NCBI RefSeq assembly: GCF_002878395.1
Contig: NC_061120.1
Coordinates: forward strand, 97,210,648 to 97,274,647
DNA length: 64,000 nucleotides
Direction: 5' to 3'
DNA from: Capsicum annuum
Taxonomy: Eukaryota > Streptophyta > Magnoliopsida > Solanales > Solanaceae
Part shown: positions 31,836 to 44,359 of the stretch, in pieces
Numbering within the stretch: the stretch's first letter is position 1
Layout of the letters: the number at the start of each line of letters is the position of its first letter
The notes under the pieces: generated by a model
Seen by the model: the letters and a program-made list of their open reading frames with translations, nothing else
Told to the model about the DNA's origin: nothing
Database searches by the model: none
Position numbers and translations under genes: made by a program

Positions 31836-34800
31836 TCTCACGCGAAATAACTTCAAAAATCCAAATTATACTTATATCCATAGTATCAATGAAAAGAAAC
31901 AACATATATACATACATATATATATATATTCTCACACGAAATAACTTCAAAAATCCAAATTATATTTATATCCATAGTTTCAACGAAAAGAAACAACAAC
32001 AGAGTTTAGAATTAGAGCAAAATCACATATCCCTAGAACAAGAGTAGATAAAAGGGATTCACACCTTTTGTTAGGAATCAAAACTAGAGCTTCGACGTCA
32101 AGAATTCTCCGACCAGAAAATTCAAAATCCAAAAACTCAAACTAGTGAACAATAGAAAGCTTGAAAGTTAGCCAATTTCTTGTGAGTGCTCACTAATTTT
32201 GTTCATGAATGTTTCTGACAGATTTTCGAACGATAACTGGTGTCCTTTTGAAGGTGAAGACTTGACTATTTATAGCTGAAATTCAAATTTTAAAGTTTGA
32301 ATTTGAAACAAAAAAAATTGAGAAGAACGTGAAAGAAAAGAGGATTTGACTTTCAAATTCAAATTTTGGAGGATCACTTTTTCTTTTATATTTGAATGAT
32401 TTCCTAGATATGGATCGCGGATTCAAAGTTAATTTTTTAGTTGTGGTATTAATTTGATGTTTGATTTGTTGTCGATCTTGAAATAACAAGTTGGCGATGA
32501 TCGAAATAGGGAAAATCTTGGCAGAGGCGCCAATAGTAATGCAACTAGGGAGATAAAACAATATTGTCTTGAGGAAAAGAGAAAAAGAGACGCCTGAGGG
32601 ATTTTAGGAAGAAAAAGATGTGTCCATGACTTTGAAATTCTTTACTTAATTTGAGTCATTTGATTATTTGATCGGACGGTTTAGAAATAATCTGAAAACA
32701 AAAAAAAATAATATAATATAATAAATGAGTATATATATATGGGGGGTGAAAAAAACATGACCTTGGATTAAAAAAATTTTAATGGCCAAGATAATTTTGT
32801 ACTTGTTTTGACAAGGATTGTGCTTCTTGATTCTATTGACATGCACGATTCTATTGGTGGAGAGGGTGTGGCAAGGGCTGATGAATTGGATGAAGAAGGA
32901 GTAAGTTGAACCGAGTTTTGGGTCTTCTTTTTTCAAAAATTATGAATAAATTTGGGCTCGAATAAAATGCAATTAGGAGTGAGTTAAATTAGCTCAAATA
33001 CTTTCTTTCCATTAAATGAATTTAACACCACTTCTTTTGTCCTATTTGATTTTTAATATATAAGTAAAAAATTATATAAATAAATTAATATACGTATTTA
33101 ACTTTATTAATTTATATTTATATATATAATATTAATAAAAATAATAATATAGTATGAAAATATAATTAGAAGAAAAATGTGAATGCGAAACTCAAATATT
33201 TTGTGTAACCTTTAATATTAAATAACTAATAATATTTAATTGAAATATTTAAACTATGGTAGAGAAAAAATAAACTCTCTTTCATTAATTCTTTTAAAAA
33301 TTCATAGAAATAAAATGTAAATTTATTTAAAAATTTACTTAGGACCAAGAAGCATAGAAAAATAATTAAAGGAAAAAGACGAATCAAAATTGATCGTCAA
33401 CAATGACTAACATATATGCTCAATCAATCTAATAACTAAAAAACTACACCACTTAATTATTTGGAAATTGAAATAGTACATCTTCTTAAATATCATTCAT
33501 AACCGACAATACATTATTCCTTATTAATTTTATATTGGTGAATTTAGAGTATAAAACTATAGGTTTATGTGGACTATTGTTGTTTCACTTCATACTTCCA
33601 ATTTAGAAAAGTTTCAATCCTTCTGTTCTTTATTATCTATACTTTCTTCTTATGCTTCTTCTCTTCCCTATTCTTTTATCTGTAGGTGCTCAGAGTTATT
33701 CAGTGTCTAAATTTTTTTTAATAACTTCGCTTGGCTGCCTAACTTTACAGTTACTCTAGAGGTTGGTAACTCGTATTATGACTTGACACTGATTTAAAAC
33801 GAATCATGTTTGTGCTGCATGGAAAAGCACACATAGGCAAAGAAAAATTAAGTTCTTTTAGAAAAAAGAATTATGCTAGTTCTTTTTTAGCAGTGAAAAA
33901 TATTGTTGGTGCATGTATCATAATTTTATTCTCGGAAATTTCTCACAAATACTTCAGTATATAGATTTTAAGAGCATTATGTCTTTGGATGGAGTATAAA
34001 ATAAGGATTCGGTTACATCTTCAATTTTAATAATATATTCTCTACTATTTTCTTCAGGAAAATTTCTATGCATCAGCAATATGTACCATATTTCCTTTAT
34101 TGTTTAAAGGTGTTCTTAATTTTTATTATCACAATACTGATCGTTTTTTGTGATGTTTATCTTAGTTCTTGATGAAATAGATAATATCCCATAGCTATAT
34201 TATGCTAGATGCAGTACTTTCATATGGATTGTGTGTTCTATTAAAACACTTGCTTCAAGAATATTCATAAATAATAACTTCTTCAGGAAAATTTCTACTT
34301 CAAGAACATCATTCTGCAAATTCATTGATGATGTTCGCGCTGGCAACTTTACTAGTGTTATTAATACAGGAATTGTAACAATTGATTGCCTATTCAAAGA
34401 TACTTTTGTTTAGACACTATTGTACACATGCTGCTAATATAGACCAAAAGATACTTTGTGGATGATAATGCATGAGTTTGTAGTAAGGAATTATCTGTTG
34501 AAAGATATTTTTATTTTTAACTAGTGAATTTATCTGTACTTCGCGTGGTTATAAAAGAATATAGAATAAAAAAATATAAGATAATCTTCTTACTTTTGAT
34601 TTTGAATCATTAGATTAATAGTTTCGTAGTAATTCTAACATAATCTTATCTTATTTTTCAATCGGAGAAAGGATGAAAAATTACTTTGTTCAAGAAAAAT
34701 AAAAAGTAAAAAGTAATACTCAAAAATTGATTGAATATAATTAAAGTATCCTTAACTCTTGGATAATCATATACAATTCAAATTAATTGTGTCAATAATC

Positions 34801-35157
34801 ATCCGGAACAACCAATATTATTTCAATCCATTTGAAAAGCTATTTATATTTCTTTACATGCATTATTATCATGGACATTTGTCAACTATAATGATTTAAA
34901 CTACTCTATCCACGAAACAAAAATAAGTAGCTGCATCTTAAGAAGAATGAAGACAAAGAATGATAAAAGATAATTACTATATAACAAATTAAATAAAGAC
35001 AAATAAATATCACACCACAAAATAATGAATACAGTAAATTAGAAGCAATGGAGGAAAATACAAAACGATAATGTTAACTCAAGAATAAATATGTTCAATT
35101 TCTAACCTTAAGAAATCAATAATAGAATTAACCTTCTTAAAATATAAGGATTATGAT
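31555..35157. other. AT-rich region without recognisable gene
   Basis: Contains a TA microsatellite (31810-31834) inside a duplicated 90-100 bp segment: TTCTCACGCGAAATAACTTC at 31835 and TTCTCACACGAAATAACTTC at 31929. A second, looser similarity links 31580-31685 with 31995-32090. A minus-strand TATA-like GCTATAAATAG lies at about 32267-32277. 33000-35157 is very AT-rich. Nothing there is convincing as a gene. Confidence 0.5.
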
Positions 35158-35426
35158 TGTAAGGACTTAATTCTGTGAATTTCTCCTTTTTATGTGTTTT
35201 GGATCATTTTACCCTCTCTGTGGTTGCTATATGATGTTTCTATAGGATGAAAATGGTTTGCATGCTTTTCAATGACTTACGAAATGATTTGTGCGAGTTT
35301 GTGATTTTTAGAGGTTAAATTCTTATAGTTGACTTTGATCAATATTTATTGTTATGTGTGTTGAATGATAAAACGGACTTTGCTGGTAGATCTAAAACAT
35401 CGATTTTGAGTTGATAGCATGGTTGA
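35158..35426 (+). mobile_element. Chromovirus C 5' LTR, first part
   Basis: Starts TGTAAGGACTTAATTC. It runs to the GTTGA at 35422-35426, where element D is inserted, and resumes at 43003. No TSD partner is available because the 3' end of chromovirus C is missing. Confidence 0.7.
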
Positions 35427-37053
35427 TGATCTAAGGTGGATTTATGCACCTCAGTGTTGTTATCCAGGCTTATTTAGCCTTGTTTTGAAGATTTTTTTTT
35501 GTGCTTAATGTGTTAATAATGGTATAATTGAGCATCTAAGTCTTACACTACTTGATTACGATGTTTAAGGTGTTTTTCAAACAAGTGTGGAATTAAATTA
35601 GTCACTTAGATTTCAGACGAGAAAACTAGTGTCACTAGCTTAAGCTTTGTGTTATCTAGTTGATCTCGATGGATTCTCCTAATGATATTATTATGTAATT
35701 ATGTGTATAATAAATTTTTTATAGTTTTTAAGGTTTAATTGAACAATCCAAGAGTCAAAACTAAGTTAAAGATCAAAAGGACCAAACTAATATTCTTAGT
35801 TTAAGTTTTTAGTTCATCGTCTTAGATTATGTGTTGTTTTGAGCTCTAATACGTGGTGTTTGATGATATATGATGCTTTTTGAGTTAATAATTATTATAT
35901 ATGGATTATACAAAAGTTTTAAATTAATTTAAAACAACATCACAAGGCTTGGAATGGATGGACAAAAGCACGGGACAAAATTTGACTCAAAACAGATGTT
36001 TTGGAGTCGATGGCGTGCTGCAGACCTTAGCCACCGCATTAGGGTATTTTCAATGGAACTAGGGTATTTATAGGGGACCATTTACAGTGTTTATCTGCTA
36101 TGATAGCATAAATCAGACCCTAGGCACCTCTATAGAGGGCGCGACGCGGACCCTAGCTCATATCGGCAGATTTATCCTACTATAAATAGGACCCTTACAC
36201 ATTATACTATATACCTTGGACAACCTTGAAACTTTGAGGGAGGATGTTTAACACTTCAATTAGGGTTTTTCTTTAATTAATTTGGTTTTTTATGTATTTT
36301 AACATGTATTCTATTATTACCATTACGGTTATGTCCATACGCGGCTAAACGTCTTTTCCGAGGTTAATGCCAAGAACATGAGTATTATTGCTATAAATTG
36401 ATTTGGTTTTTATTATTATCATATTTTATTGTTTATTTATCCTTTTTATCACTATTTTAAGAATTCTTGACCCTTAGAGTACATCCATTGTTATCTTATG
36501 AACTCAGAAGGAGGAACAAGAGGATAAAATGTGGGGGTAAATAGAGTAGGATTATAATCTTCTGCAGAATGAAGTTATAATTTGCACTTAGTTCTGCCTA
36601 AGTGACCTATTTGGTTCACTTAAGTGATGAAATATGAATGCATTTAACTTAGTTCTCACATTCCTCTCAACGATGTAGTTGTGGGTCTAAGTTAGATCAG
36701 TGACTAGAGGCTCGGAAAACCATAGTCATAATATCAACCTCGTGAATCAACAACAAAGATAAGTAACATAACTAATGAAGTCTAATAGAATAGTATAATT
36801 GATCGTAGAGCCTTAACCCTAGGTTTCTCCCTATTGATTGTCCAAGACCTTTAATTTATCATATTGTTTAATTTATAGTTACTTATAAGTTTTAAACTCT
36901 TGTGGCTATGTTTGTACTGAATTAATCACAATAGTGAACTAGAAGTGGATAGTTGTCAACACAAGTCTCTGAGGGATCAATACTTGGCTTGTAAAAGGCC
37001 ACTATATTACTTGGTGAGACCACGTACAGTTTCATGTGCGCTTGGGCGCAATA
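35427..37053 (+). mobile_element. Element D 5' LTR
   Basis: TGATCTAAGGTGG to GGCGCAATA, 1627 bp; the terminal CA is changed to TA. It aligns end to end with 41346-42997. TATA box TATAAATAGG at 36181-36190. Confidence 0.92.
36181..36190 (+). promoter_or_regulatory. Element D TATA box (5' LTR)
   Basis: CTACTATAAATAGGACCC, conserved in the 3' LTR at 42115-42124. This is the most likely promoter of the element. Confidence 0.7.
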
Positions 37054-37059
37054 AGTTTT

Positions 37060-37077
37060 TGATGTCGTTGTTGGGGA
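37060..37077 (+). promoter_or_regulatory. PBS of element D (tRNA-Asp type, decayed)
   Basis: TGATGTCGTTGTTGGGGA, six bases after the LTR. It corresponds to the usual TGGCGCCGTTGCCGGGGA-type Athila primer site. All differences are G to A or C to T. Confidence 0.8.
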
Positions 37078-37279
37078 CTTGTAATTTGGCAACTAATTTA
37101 GTTTTAGTTTTTTTATTTCTTTGGTGCTTTCCACTTGGTCTTGGTTTTAACTTTCCAGGCACAGGTTTATAGGCTAGTAAGCTAGCAAGGGACTGAGAAT
37201 TGGTTGAACCAAACCTCGAGCCCAAACAACCATACACTAATAGAGGAGAGAAGTAGTCTTTCTCTACTGTATTCCACAA

Positions 37280-38073
37280 ATCAATGAAGAATAAGATATT
37301 CTTGCTCCCGTGGCTGAGGACTCACCATCACGCAGAACAGTTCGCGAAGTGGCAATCCTACTTGCGATAAATTTGACCTTTCATATTCAAAAAACAGCTC
37401 CTAGAGGTAGATTTGAGATGAAGCAGAACATGGTGCAGCTCTTGCATAGCATTAGAAAATTCACCGGGCTATCACATGAAGATCCATAAGTCCACTTGAA
37501 GAACTTTTTAGGGATCAGTGACACATTCATCCCTAAGGGTGTGTCGACTGATTATGTGAGGTTGACACTCTTTCTCTTTTTGTTGTTGGGGATGCAAAGA
37601 AGTGGTTTACTCAGCCGATAGATTCAATCACAACTTGGAAGGTCTTAGCTCGGAAGTTCCTCATTAACTTCTTTCCATCTGGAAAGACTGCGAAACTTTG
37701 TAGTGAGATTTTAAGCTTCAAACAGAGGCCATGTGAGAACTTTTACCAAGCTTGGGAGAGATTCAAGTCTCTTCTTTGGGACTATTCATATCATTAGCAG
37801 TCCAATGAGGTATTAGCTCACATCTTTGTTGAAGCCTTTGACCATAACATGAAAATCTTGCTAAATTCAGCTGCAGGTGATCATGCTCTAGAAAAGACTT
37901 ATGATGAGTTGTATACTCTATTGAATTATATTGTACAAGGAAATCCAGATTGGCATGGTAATGCCTCAAGAGTATTAATAAAAAAGGCTACAGGTATGAT
38001 TCAAGTTGACAGTATTACAGCCTTAGCCACCCAACTATCAGCTCTGCAGAACCAAATGATGGCACAATTTAGC
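37280..38073 (+). pseudogene. gag: Element D gag
   Basis: The frame opens near 37280 with NEE-DILAPVAEDSPSRRTVRE, as in Athila gag. The capsid motifs follow: FEMKQNMVQLLHSIRKFTGL, SHEDP, then in shifted frames DTFIPKGVSTDYVRLTLF and FYQAWERFK. It ends in an intact stretch at 37849-38073 (LLNSAAGDHALEKTYDELYT, SITALATQLSALQNQM). Several stops and shifts are present, so this copy is dead. Upstream non-coding leader 37078-37279. Confidence 0.82.
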
Positions 38074-39170
38074 TAGTTTGGGTGTGCAGTAGTCTTAGGT
38101 TTAGGTGAATGCAGTGCAGCAGACTCCAGCATAGTGTGATGTTTGTAGAAATAGTGTCCACTCTATAGATATATATGGTGTAAATCCCGAGTCAGTCAAT
38201 TTTGTGGGTAATGCTCAAAGGACAAATTATGGTAATGCCATAACTAAAAGTCGAAGACATAGGCACCAAATTATTTATAAAATAAAAATCAGCAAATTCA
38301 GCAACAGCAAAACTCACAGGCCAGTAACATAGAGGACATGTTAAAGAATATCATGTCCACCCAAGAATAGATAGTTTTTAACTCAAAAAACAACAAGTAC
38401 TTCAGAAAAAGTTGGAGTATTAGTTGGGCAAATACAGCAGGCACAAAATACCAAGCCTCAAGGTTGTTTTTAAAGTGATAATTAACCTCCTAAACAAGCA
38501 ATGACAATCACTTTAAGGAATGGTAAAGAGCTAAATGAAATACCTCTAAATACAAATAAGGAGGTAGATACAGAGTTAATTTCTCATTCGGTTGCAGACG
38601 AAGTTATTGATTATTCAGGGAAGTCTGAGTACCCAAAAACAAAAGTTGCTAAGAAGAAGAGACCACCACCACCATTTCCACAGAGTCTAAGAAAAGAAAA
38701 GGAGGATGCATGCTTCAAGAAGTTCTTTGACACATTCAGATAGCTTCACATTAACCTTCCTCTTTTAGATATTTTATAGGGAATGCCCAAGTATGTTAAG
38801 TAATTAAAGGATGTGGTAACAAATAAAATTAAGTTGTAGGATATTAAGGCAGTAACACTCACTAAGGAGTTTAGCTTTGTGGTGACGTAGAAGATTCCCA
38901 AAAATCTTAAGGACCCTGGGAGGTTCACTCTCCCCATTCAGATTGGTAACAACGAGGTGGTCTACGCACTGAGTGATTTAGGGGCAAGTATTAATTTGAT
39001 TCCCCTATAATTGTTCAACACATTGGGTTTGGGAAGCCAAGACCATGCTCTATGCTACCCCAGATGGCAGACTAAAGTATAGTCTTTCTTGAAGGAATCA
39101 TCAAAGACATTCTCATCAAGGTTGGTAAGTTTATTATATAAGAGAGGGAATACTCATAATGAGGTTGGAT
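38074..39170 (+). pseudogene. Element D gag C-terminus and protease
   Basis: 38501-38743 has the gag-protease linker ITLRNGKELNEIP and the PPPPFPQSLRKEKEDA segment. 38740-39000 has HINLPLLDIL, MPKYVK, PKNLKDPGRFTLPIQIGN, then ALSDLGASINLIPL (protease active site D-L-G-A) and LFNTLGLG. The C-terminal LGRPFLA-type block is eroded near 39100. Stops: for example after DTFR at 38741. Athila type by motif phrasing. Confidence 0.82.
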
Positions 39171-39434
39171 GATGAAGAAGTGGTCTTCAATTTTTACAAA
39201 CCACTCAATACACTGTCCTACTACAAAGATTTATGCATGATTACAATGATGGAAATGGATAAGTGTAGGGTAGTGGATCCCAATCTACCAAAGACCTCTT
39301 CAGACTATCTCATCGAGCTACCCAAGCCACTAATACCTAAGCCCAAAGGGATACTGATTGATGAGCCTAAAAAGTCTATTGTTAAGAAAGTTGTTGACCT
39401 TGAGAGTTCCCACTCAAGAGGTCAGAAAAAATAA
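39159..39434 (+). pseudogene. Element D protease tail and lysine/proline-rich end
   Basis: A 91-codon frame: MRLDDEEVVFNFYKPLNTLS is the usual end of Athila protease (NDEEVVFNV). The next 70 residues (DYLIELPKPLIPKPKGILID, then KKSIVKKVVDLE) do not continue into RT. The frame terminates and the hairpin module follows 90 bp downstream. This is where the enzyme part of pol is missing. Confidence 0.7.
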
Positions 39435-39489
39435 GAATATGTCCTCTAAGTAGGAAGAAGAGGATGAATAAAAATGGATAAGTGTGATG

Positions 39490-39540
39490 TTGGGTCGTGA
39501 CGTCACACTAAATCAGGCGCTGCTTGGGAGGAAACCCAAG
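39490..39540 (+). other. Athila 3' module with hairpin (element D)
   Basis: GTCGTGACGTCACAC, then TAAATCAGGCGC, then the stem CTTGGG/CCCAAG with loop AGGAAA at 39523-39540. The stem differs from the CATGGG/CCCATG and AGTGGG/CCCACT copies by paired changes. Confidence 0.7.
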
Positions 39541-41332
39541 TTAATGTAGGTTTTATCTTCAGTATATTTAGGTTTTACTTCACGTAATTTTTCTTTTTGT
39601 TGAGTCACAGGTTGATGGGAAGTCTGAGTATCAGAAACGTGAGCTGAAGAGCATATCAAAGACTAAGTGTGACATCCCCAGACTCTCTTAATGATAAAAG
39701 ATGCTACTATCTAGGCCTAGAGACCTCAGGGAGTATTTCTATCTCTACTTTTGAGTATACTTTGGGGACAAAGTAGATTTTTAAGTGTGGGCTGGGGAAA
39801 TTTCCATTATTTTAGGTGAAGTGAAGTTGTAGGGTCTTCAGTCTTTGTTGTTTTCTAGTTTTTGGGTAAATTTGAAAAAAATTACAAAAAATTGTTATCT
39901 TTTTAGTTGTAGTTGTTTGGCTCAGTCTAGTAAATGCACACTTCACCCACCCCATGGTTGTTCTTTTTAGTTCTTTTCTATAGGGGATCCCTTTGAACCT
40001 GGTATCCTTTTTTTATAGGAGTAAATTTTAAAAAAAAAATTAGGTAAGTGAGATATTCTTGTTGGTGCTATGTGCGATTGCATGGTGCAAGTGTTTTGGT
40101 TGTAAAGCATATTGACTAGGTGAATGACTACTTTGAGACTCCTAGGCTCTAGTTTATGACTATTGAACTTGTTGGCTTAATGTTGAATTCATGTTATTAT
40201 TTGGTTGAGAGTCTATGATGATCCTACTTGAGTTGAGAATGTGCCATATATGATGTAAGGTTGTTGTGCATTCTTTGTTGTATGTGATGTCTAGAACTTG
40301 TCTGGTGTATGTGCAAAGCAAAATAAAGAGTGTGGGTTTAAGAGATGATATAAGCATTTATTTAATAGACATGCTTCATACCCCTTTTGACCTACCATTG
40401 TGCATAGTCTTAGTCCATTGGTCCTTTAGCTTATTTTCTTTGGCAGCCTTATATTTAGCATGTATCCCCTTCTATGATTGACCTTAATTAGATCTAATGA
40501 TCCTATGTGCTTTAGTGTAAAATTAATTGAGTTAAGGAGTTTGAAATTCAAGTAGGATAAAGGCCAAATTGAAGCCCCAAAGTAATAGTTATTATTATCT
40601 ACAATTGATGTGTTATGGTTTGGGGTGAACAGACTTTGTGCTAAAATTGAATCACGAATTAATAGATAATACTCACTTCCATATTGTATGTGAGTGAACT
40701 TAATGATATGGGAAAAATAAAATATGTATGTGAAGGTAGATGAGGTGAAAAGTTGGTTATTAGAGGTGAATTGAATAAAAAGTTTGATGTATTACAGCGC
40801 TTAGGGAAGATAGTCACAATTACTGGCTAGAATAGTTCCTACCCATCCCTTAGCCTATATTACAACCCTTAAAGAACTATTTGATCTTGAACTTTACTAT
40901 TCTGATATTAGTGGAGTACTACACTAAGGTCAAGCCTATGGTTTATCTTGTGTAACTTGTAAATTCTTTATGAGAGTGGCCGTAATTTGATTCTTTTACA
41001 TATTTTACGATACACTGCATCTATATGAGTGAGCATGGGTAACTCTCTTGTGGTGAGGGCACATGTATGATGATAATTGGGTGATTTGTATGATGTCGTT
41101 GACTGAGAATATGTGTGAGTTTTCCAATGTAGTGAGTCAATTCTTAAGGCTAGGATGTTTTGGAGTAATATTCTTAAACTTTCAATTGTGTACAACCTGC
41201 TTAGTGTAAAAATATATATTCTGTGTAGTCATTATAGTACCATCTTTATTGTATTTCTTGTAGTATAAGTGTGGAGTCTTCTCTAATTATGATGCTTAGA
41301 TTAAAGAGTTTTTCGAGGATGGACAAAACTTT
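39541..41332 (+). mobile_element. Element D non-coding 3' internal region
   Basis: 1.8 kb without coding motifs; short frames here have no recognised domain. A second PPT-like AAGTGTGGGCTGGGGA lies at 39783-39798, far from any LTR. Confidence 0.6.
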
Positions 41333-41342
41333 AAGTGTGGGG
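41333..41342 (+). promoter_or_regulatory. Element D polypurine tract
   Basis: AAGTGTGGGG three bases before the LTR start at 41346. Confidence 0.8.
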
Positions 41343-41345
41343 TTG

Positions 41346-42997
41346 TGATCTGAGGTGGAGTTATGCATCTCAGTGTTGTTATCCAGGCTTATTTAGCCTT
41401 TTTTTGAGAAATTTTTATGTGCTTAATGTGTTAATAATGATATAATTGAGCATCTAAGTGTTAAAATGAATGATTACAATATTTAAGGCATTTTTCAAAC
41501 AAGTGTGGAATTAAATTGGTCACTTATTGTTCAGACGAGAAAACTTGTGTCACTGGCTTGAGCTACGTGTTATCTAGTTGAACTAGATGGATTCTAGTGT
41601 GCGTAATGAGATCATAATGGAATGATTGTGTAATTATGTGTATAATAACTTGTTTCTAGTGTTTAAGGTTCAATTGAAATAATCCAAGAGTCAAAACTAA
41701 GTTAAAGATCAAAAGGACCAAACTAGTATTCTTTGTTTAAGTTTCTAGTTCATCGTCTTGGATATGTGTTGTTTTAATCTCTAATACATGGTTTTTGATG
41801 CTATATGATTCTTGGTGAGCTTATAATTATAACATATGGATGATAAAAAATATGTAAATCAATTGTAAACAACATCACAAGGCTTGCAATGGATAGACAA
41901 AAGCACGGGACAAGATTTAACGCAAAACGGATATTCTGGAGTTGATGGCTCGCCATGGATCTTAGACACCATGTTAGGGTCTGATCCATGGACTTTAGGG
42001 CTTTCTAAGGTACCATTTAAAGTATGTGTCATGATGATGGCACGACTCGGACCCTAGGCACTTCTATAGAGAGCGCGACACGGACCCTAGCTCAAATCAG
42101 CAGATTTGTCCTACTATAAATAGGACCCTTAAACATTATGCTATACACCTTGGACGACCTTGAATCTTTGAGGGAGGCTGGATAACACTTCAATTAGGGT
42201 TTTTAATCCATTTATTTATTTTTTTTATGGATTTTAACATGTACTTTATCATTGCGATTACGGTTATGTCCATGGGCGACTAAATGCCTTTTTCCGGGGT
42301 TAAGGCCAAGAACATGAGTATTATTGTTATGAATTGATTTGGTTTTGATTATTTATCATATTTTGTTATTTATTTATCCATTTTATCACTATTTTAAGGA
42401 TTCTCAACCCTTATAATACATCCATTATTATATTATGAACCCGAAAGGAGGAACAAGAGGATAGAATGTAGGGTAAATAGAGTAGGACTATAATCTTCTA
42501 TAGAATTAACTTATAATTTACACATAGGATAGGAATATACCTAACTGGCCTAGTTGGTGCACTTACGGGATAAAATATGAATGCATTTAACTTAGTTCTC
42601 ACTTTCCTACTCAACGATGTAGTTGTGGGTCTAAGTTAGATAGGTGACTAAAGGCTCAGAAGACCATAGTCACAATATCAACCCCGTTAATCAACAATCA
42701 AGATAAATAACATAACCAATGAAGTTTAATGGCATAGTATGATTGTTCGTAGAGCCTTAACCCTAGGTTTCTCCCTATTGATTATCCAAGACCTTTAATT
42801 TACCTCATTGTTTAGTTTACAGTTACTTATAACTTTCAAACTCTTGTGGCTATGTTTGCATTGAATTGATCATAATAGTGAACTAGAATTGGGTAGTTGT
42901 CAATATAAGTCTTTGAGGGATTGATATTTCGCTTGTAAAACACCACTATATTACTTGGTGAGACCACATATACTTGTGTGTGGGTTTGGGTGTAACA
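41346..42997 (+). mobile_element. Element D 3' LTR
   Basis: TGATCTGAGGTGG to GGGTGTAACA, 1652 bp, directly followed by the TSD GTTGA. TATA box at 42115-42124. Many substitutions and small indels relative to the 5' LTR show that insertion is not recent. Confidence 0.92.
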
Positions 42998-44325
42998 GTT
43001 GATTTAATTTTGTGGCTTTTGAATCTAATTTTGACAATCAGTTCAAAATTATGAAATTGAGTCTTGAGGCTCAATTATATGAAAAAAAAATCTTAAAAAT
43101 ACTATATCGCCATTGAGTCTGTAACATCAAATTTAGTCTAGTAGCATATTTTATTTGCCTTCACAGGATTCCAAGTGAATCTCTAGGGCTTGATCCACAA
43201 GTTTGCAATTGCTAGTCCACCAAAAACCTGGTGCAGCCGCTTTGGTAGCCATGGGACGGTATTCGCTTTATCGGCCCAGGCGCCCCTAAAGTGGAGATCA
43301 GCTGGCAGCCCAAGTACCTCTAAATCGAACATTGACTGCTTTAGTGGTCTCCGCTTTAGTGATAGGAGACCACTTTAGTGATCAATACTTTTGGGATGGA
43401 TTGCCTTAGCGATTGAACTAGACTAAAGCAGTGACCGCTTAAGTGGTCAACTGACAGCTTTAGTGGTCAGTGCTGGGTCAGTGTAAAAAATGCTTTCTTA
43501 ATTTTTCTTTCATTGTTGAGACTTTGAGCTTTCGGTTAAGAGGATGTTGGATGATTTATTCTATTTTTTAGCTTGGGTAAGCTTCAAATCACTATGTCAA
43601 TTATTTTGCTTTGATTATTATCATCTAAAACCCATTAAATCATAATTTCAAAGTGGAATTTAGGGATTCTAGTCCAGAAGGCCTAAATTGGGCTTTCTTC
43701 AATTTAAACTCCATGTTTAACCCATTTTCACTTGAGTTTTCTTCTATGACTTCCTTTAATCACGGATAAGGTGATTATAAATAAAACTTTTGATCTCACC
43801 CTATTTGTTTGAAAATCCAGTTTAGGGGTCTGTTTTGACCTCAATTTAAAGAAAGGCAATATAGGTATCACTGGATTTCCTTTGATGTGTGGATTCTATA
43901 TGTGTATGTTTTTATTGATTTTGAGGCTATTTAAGAATGAAAAATTCTGTGTCAAAGTCTTTAGACTTAGATTTCATCATTATGAGGTAAGTTATGGCTT
44001 AACTTTCTTCAGGTTGGGCTGAGTAGTTAATAATTACATAAAGGCATGCTATGGGTATGTGTATTAATCATGTAAATAATATTAGAATATTGTTTACTCG
44101 TGTGGGGGATTATATTATTGTCGTGGGTGACCTGATATGATATTTACCGTGTACAGCCCGTGCAAGGGCCTTATCTAATATTATTGGTTTTGTGTATACA
44201 TTTGGTTGCTTTCTCCATCATAGAAATACCTAATTTTGGGTTAAAGTAGTACTAATGATTCCTTACTTGAATTTTTCATTCTAATGGTATATTGCTTATA
44301 CGAAATCATGGTTGATTGATATATC

Positions 44326-44359
<34 letters not shown>

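Larger units (their letters stand above)
35427..42997 (+). mobile_element. Element D: complete non-autonomous Athila-type retrotransposon
   Basis: A 7571-bp element with two LTRs, TSD GTTGA (35422-35426 and 42998-43002), a tRNA-Asp-type PBS, gag, protease, hairpin module and PPT. There is no RT, RNase H or integrase sequence. The remaining 1.8 kb before the 3' LTR is non-coding. The missing enzymes would have to come from an autonomous relative such as the one represented at 168-2117 (inference). Confidence 0.9.

Noticed and set aside
31621..32047. Tyr/Ile-rich ORFs on both strands
   Set aside because: Created by a TA microsatellite and a local duplication.
33560..34440. Possible host gene with a splice-acceptor-like site and a 60-codon ORF (34231-34413)
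   Set aside because: No recognisable domain, many stops in all frames, and no consistent exon pattern.
34510..34560. Helitron-like phrase (TCTGTACTTCGCGTGG)
   Set aside because: Resembles plant Helitron hairpins only loosely; no TC start or CTRR end could be paired.
43190..43378. 62-codon ORF
   Set aside because: Within the chromovirus C LTR; GC-rich short repeats (CTTTAGTGGTC) account for it.
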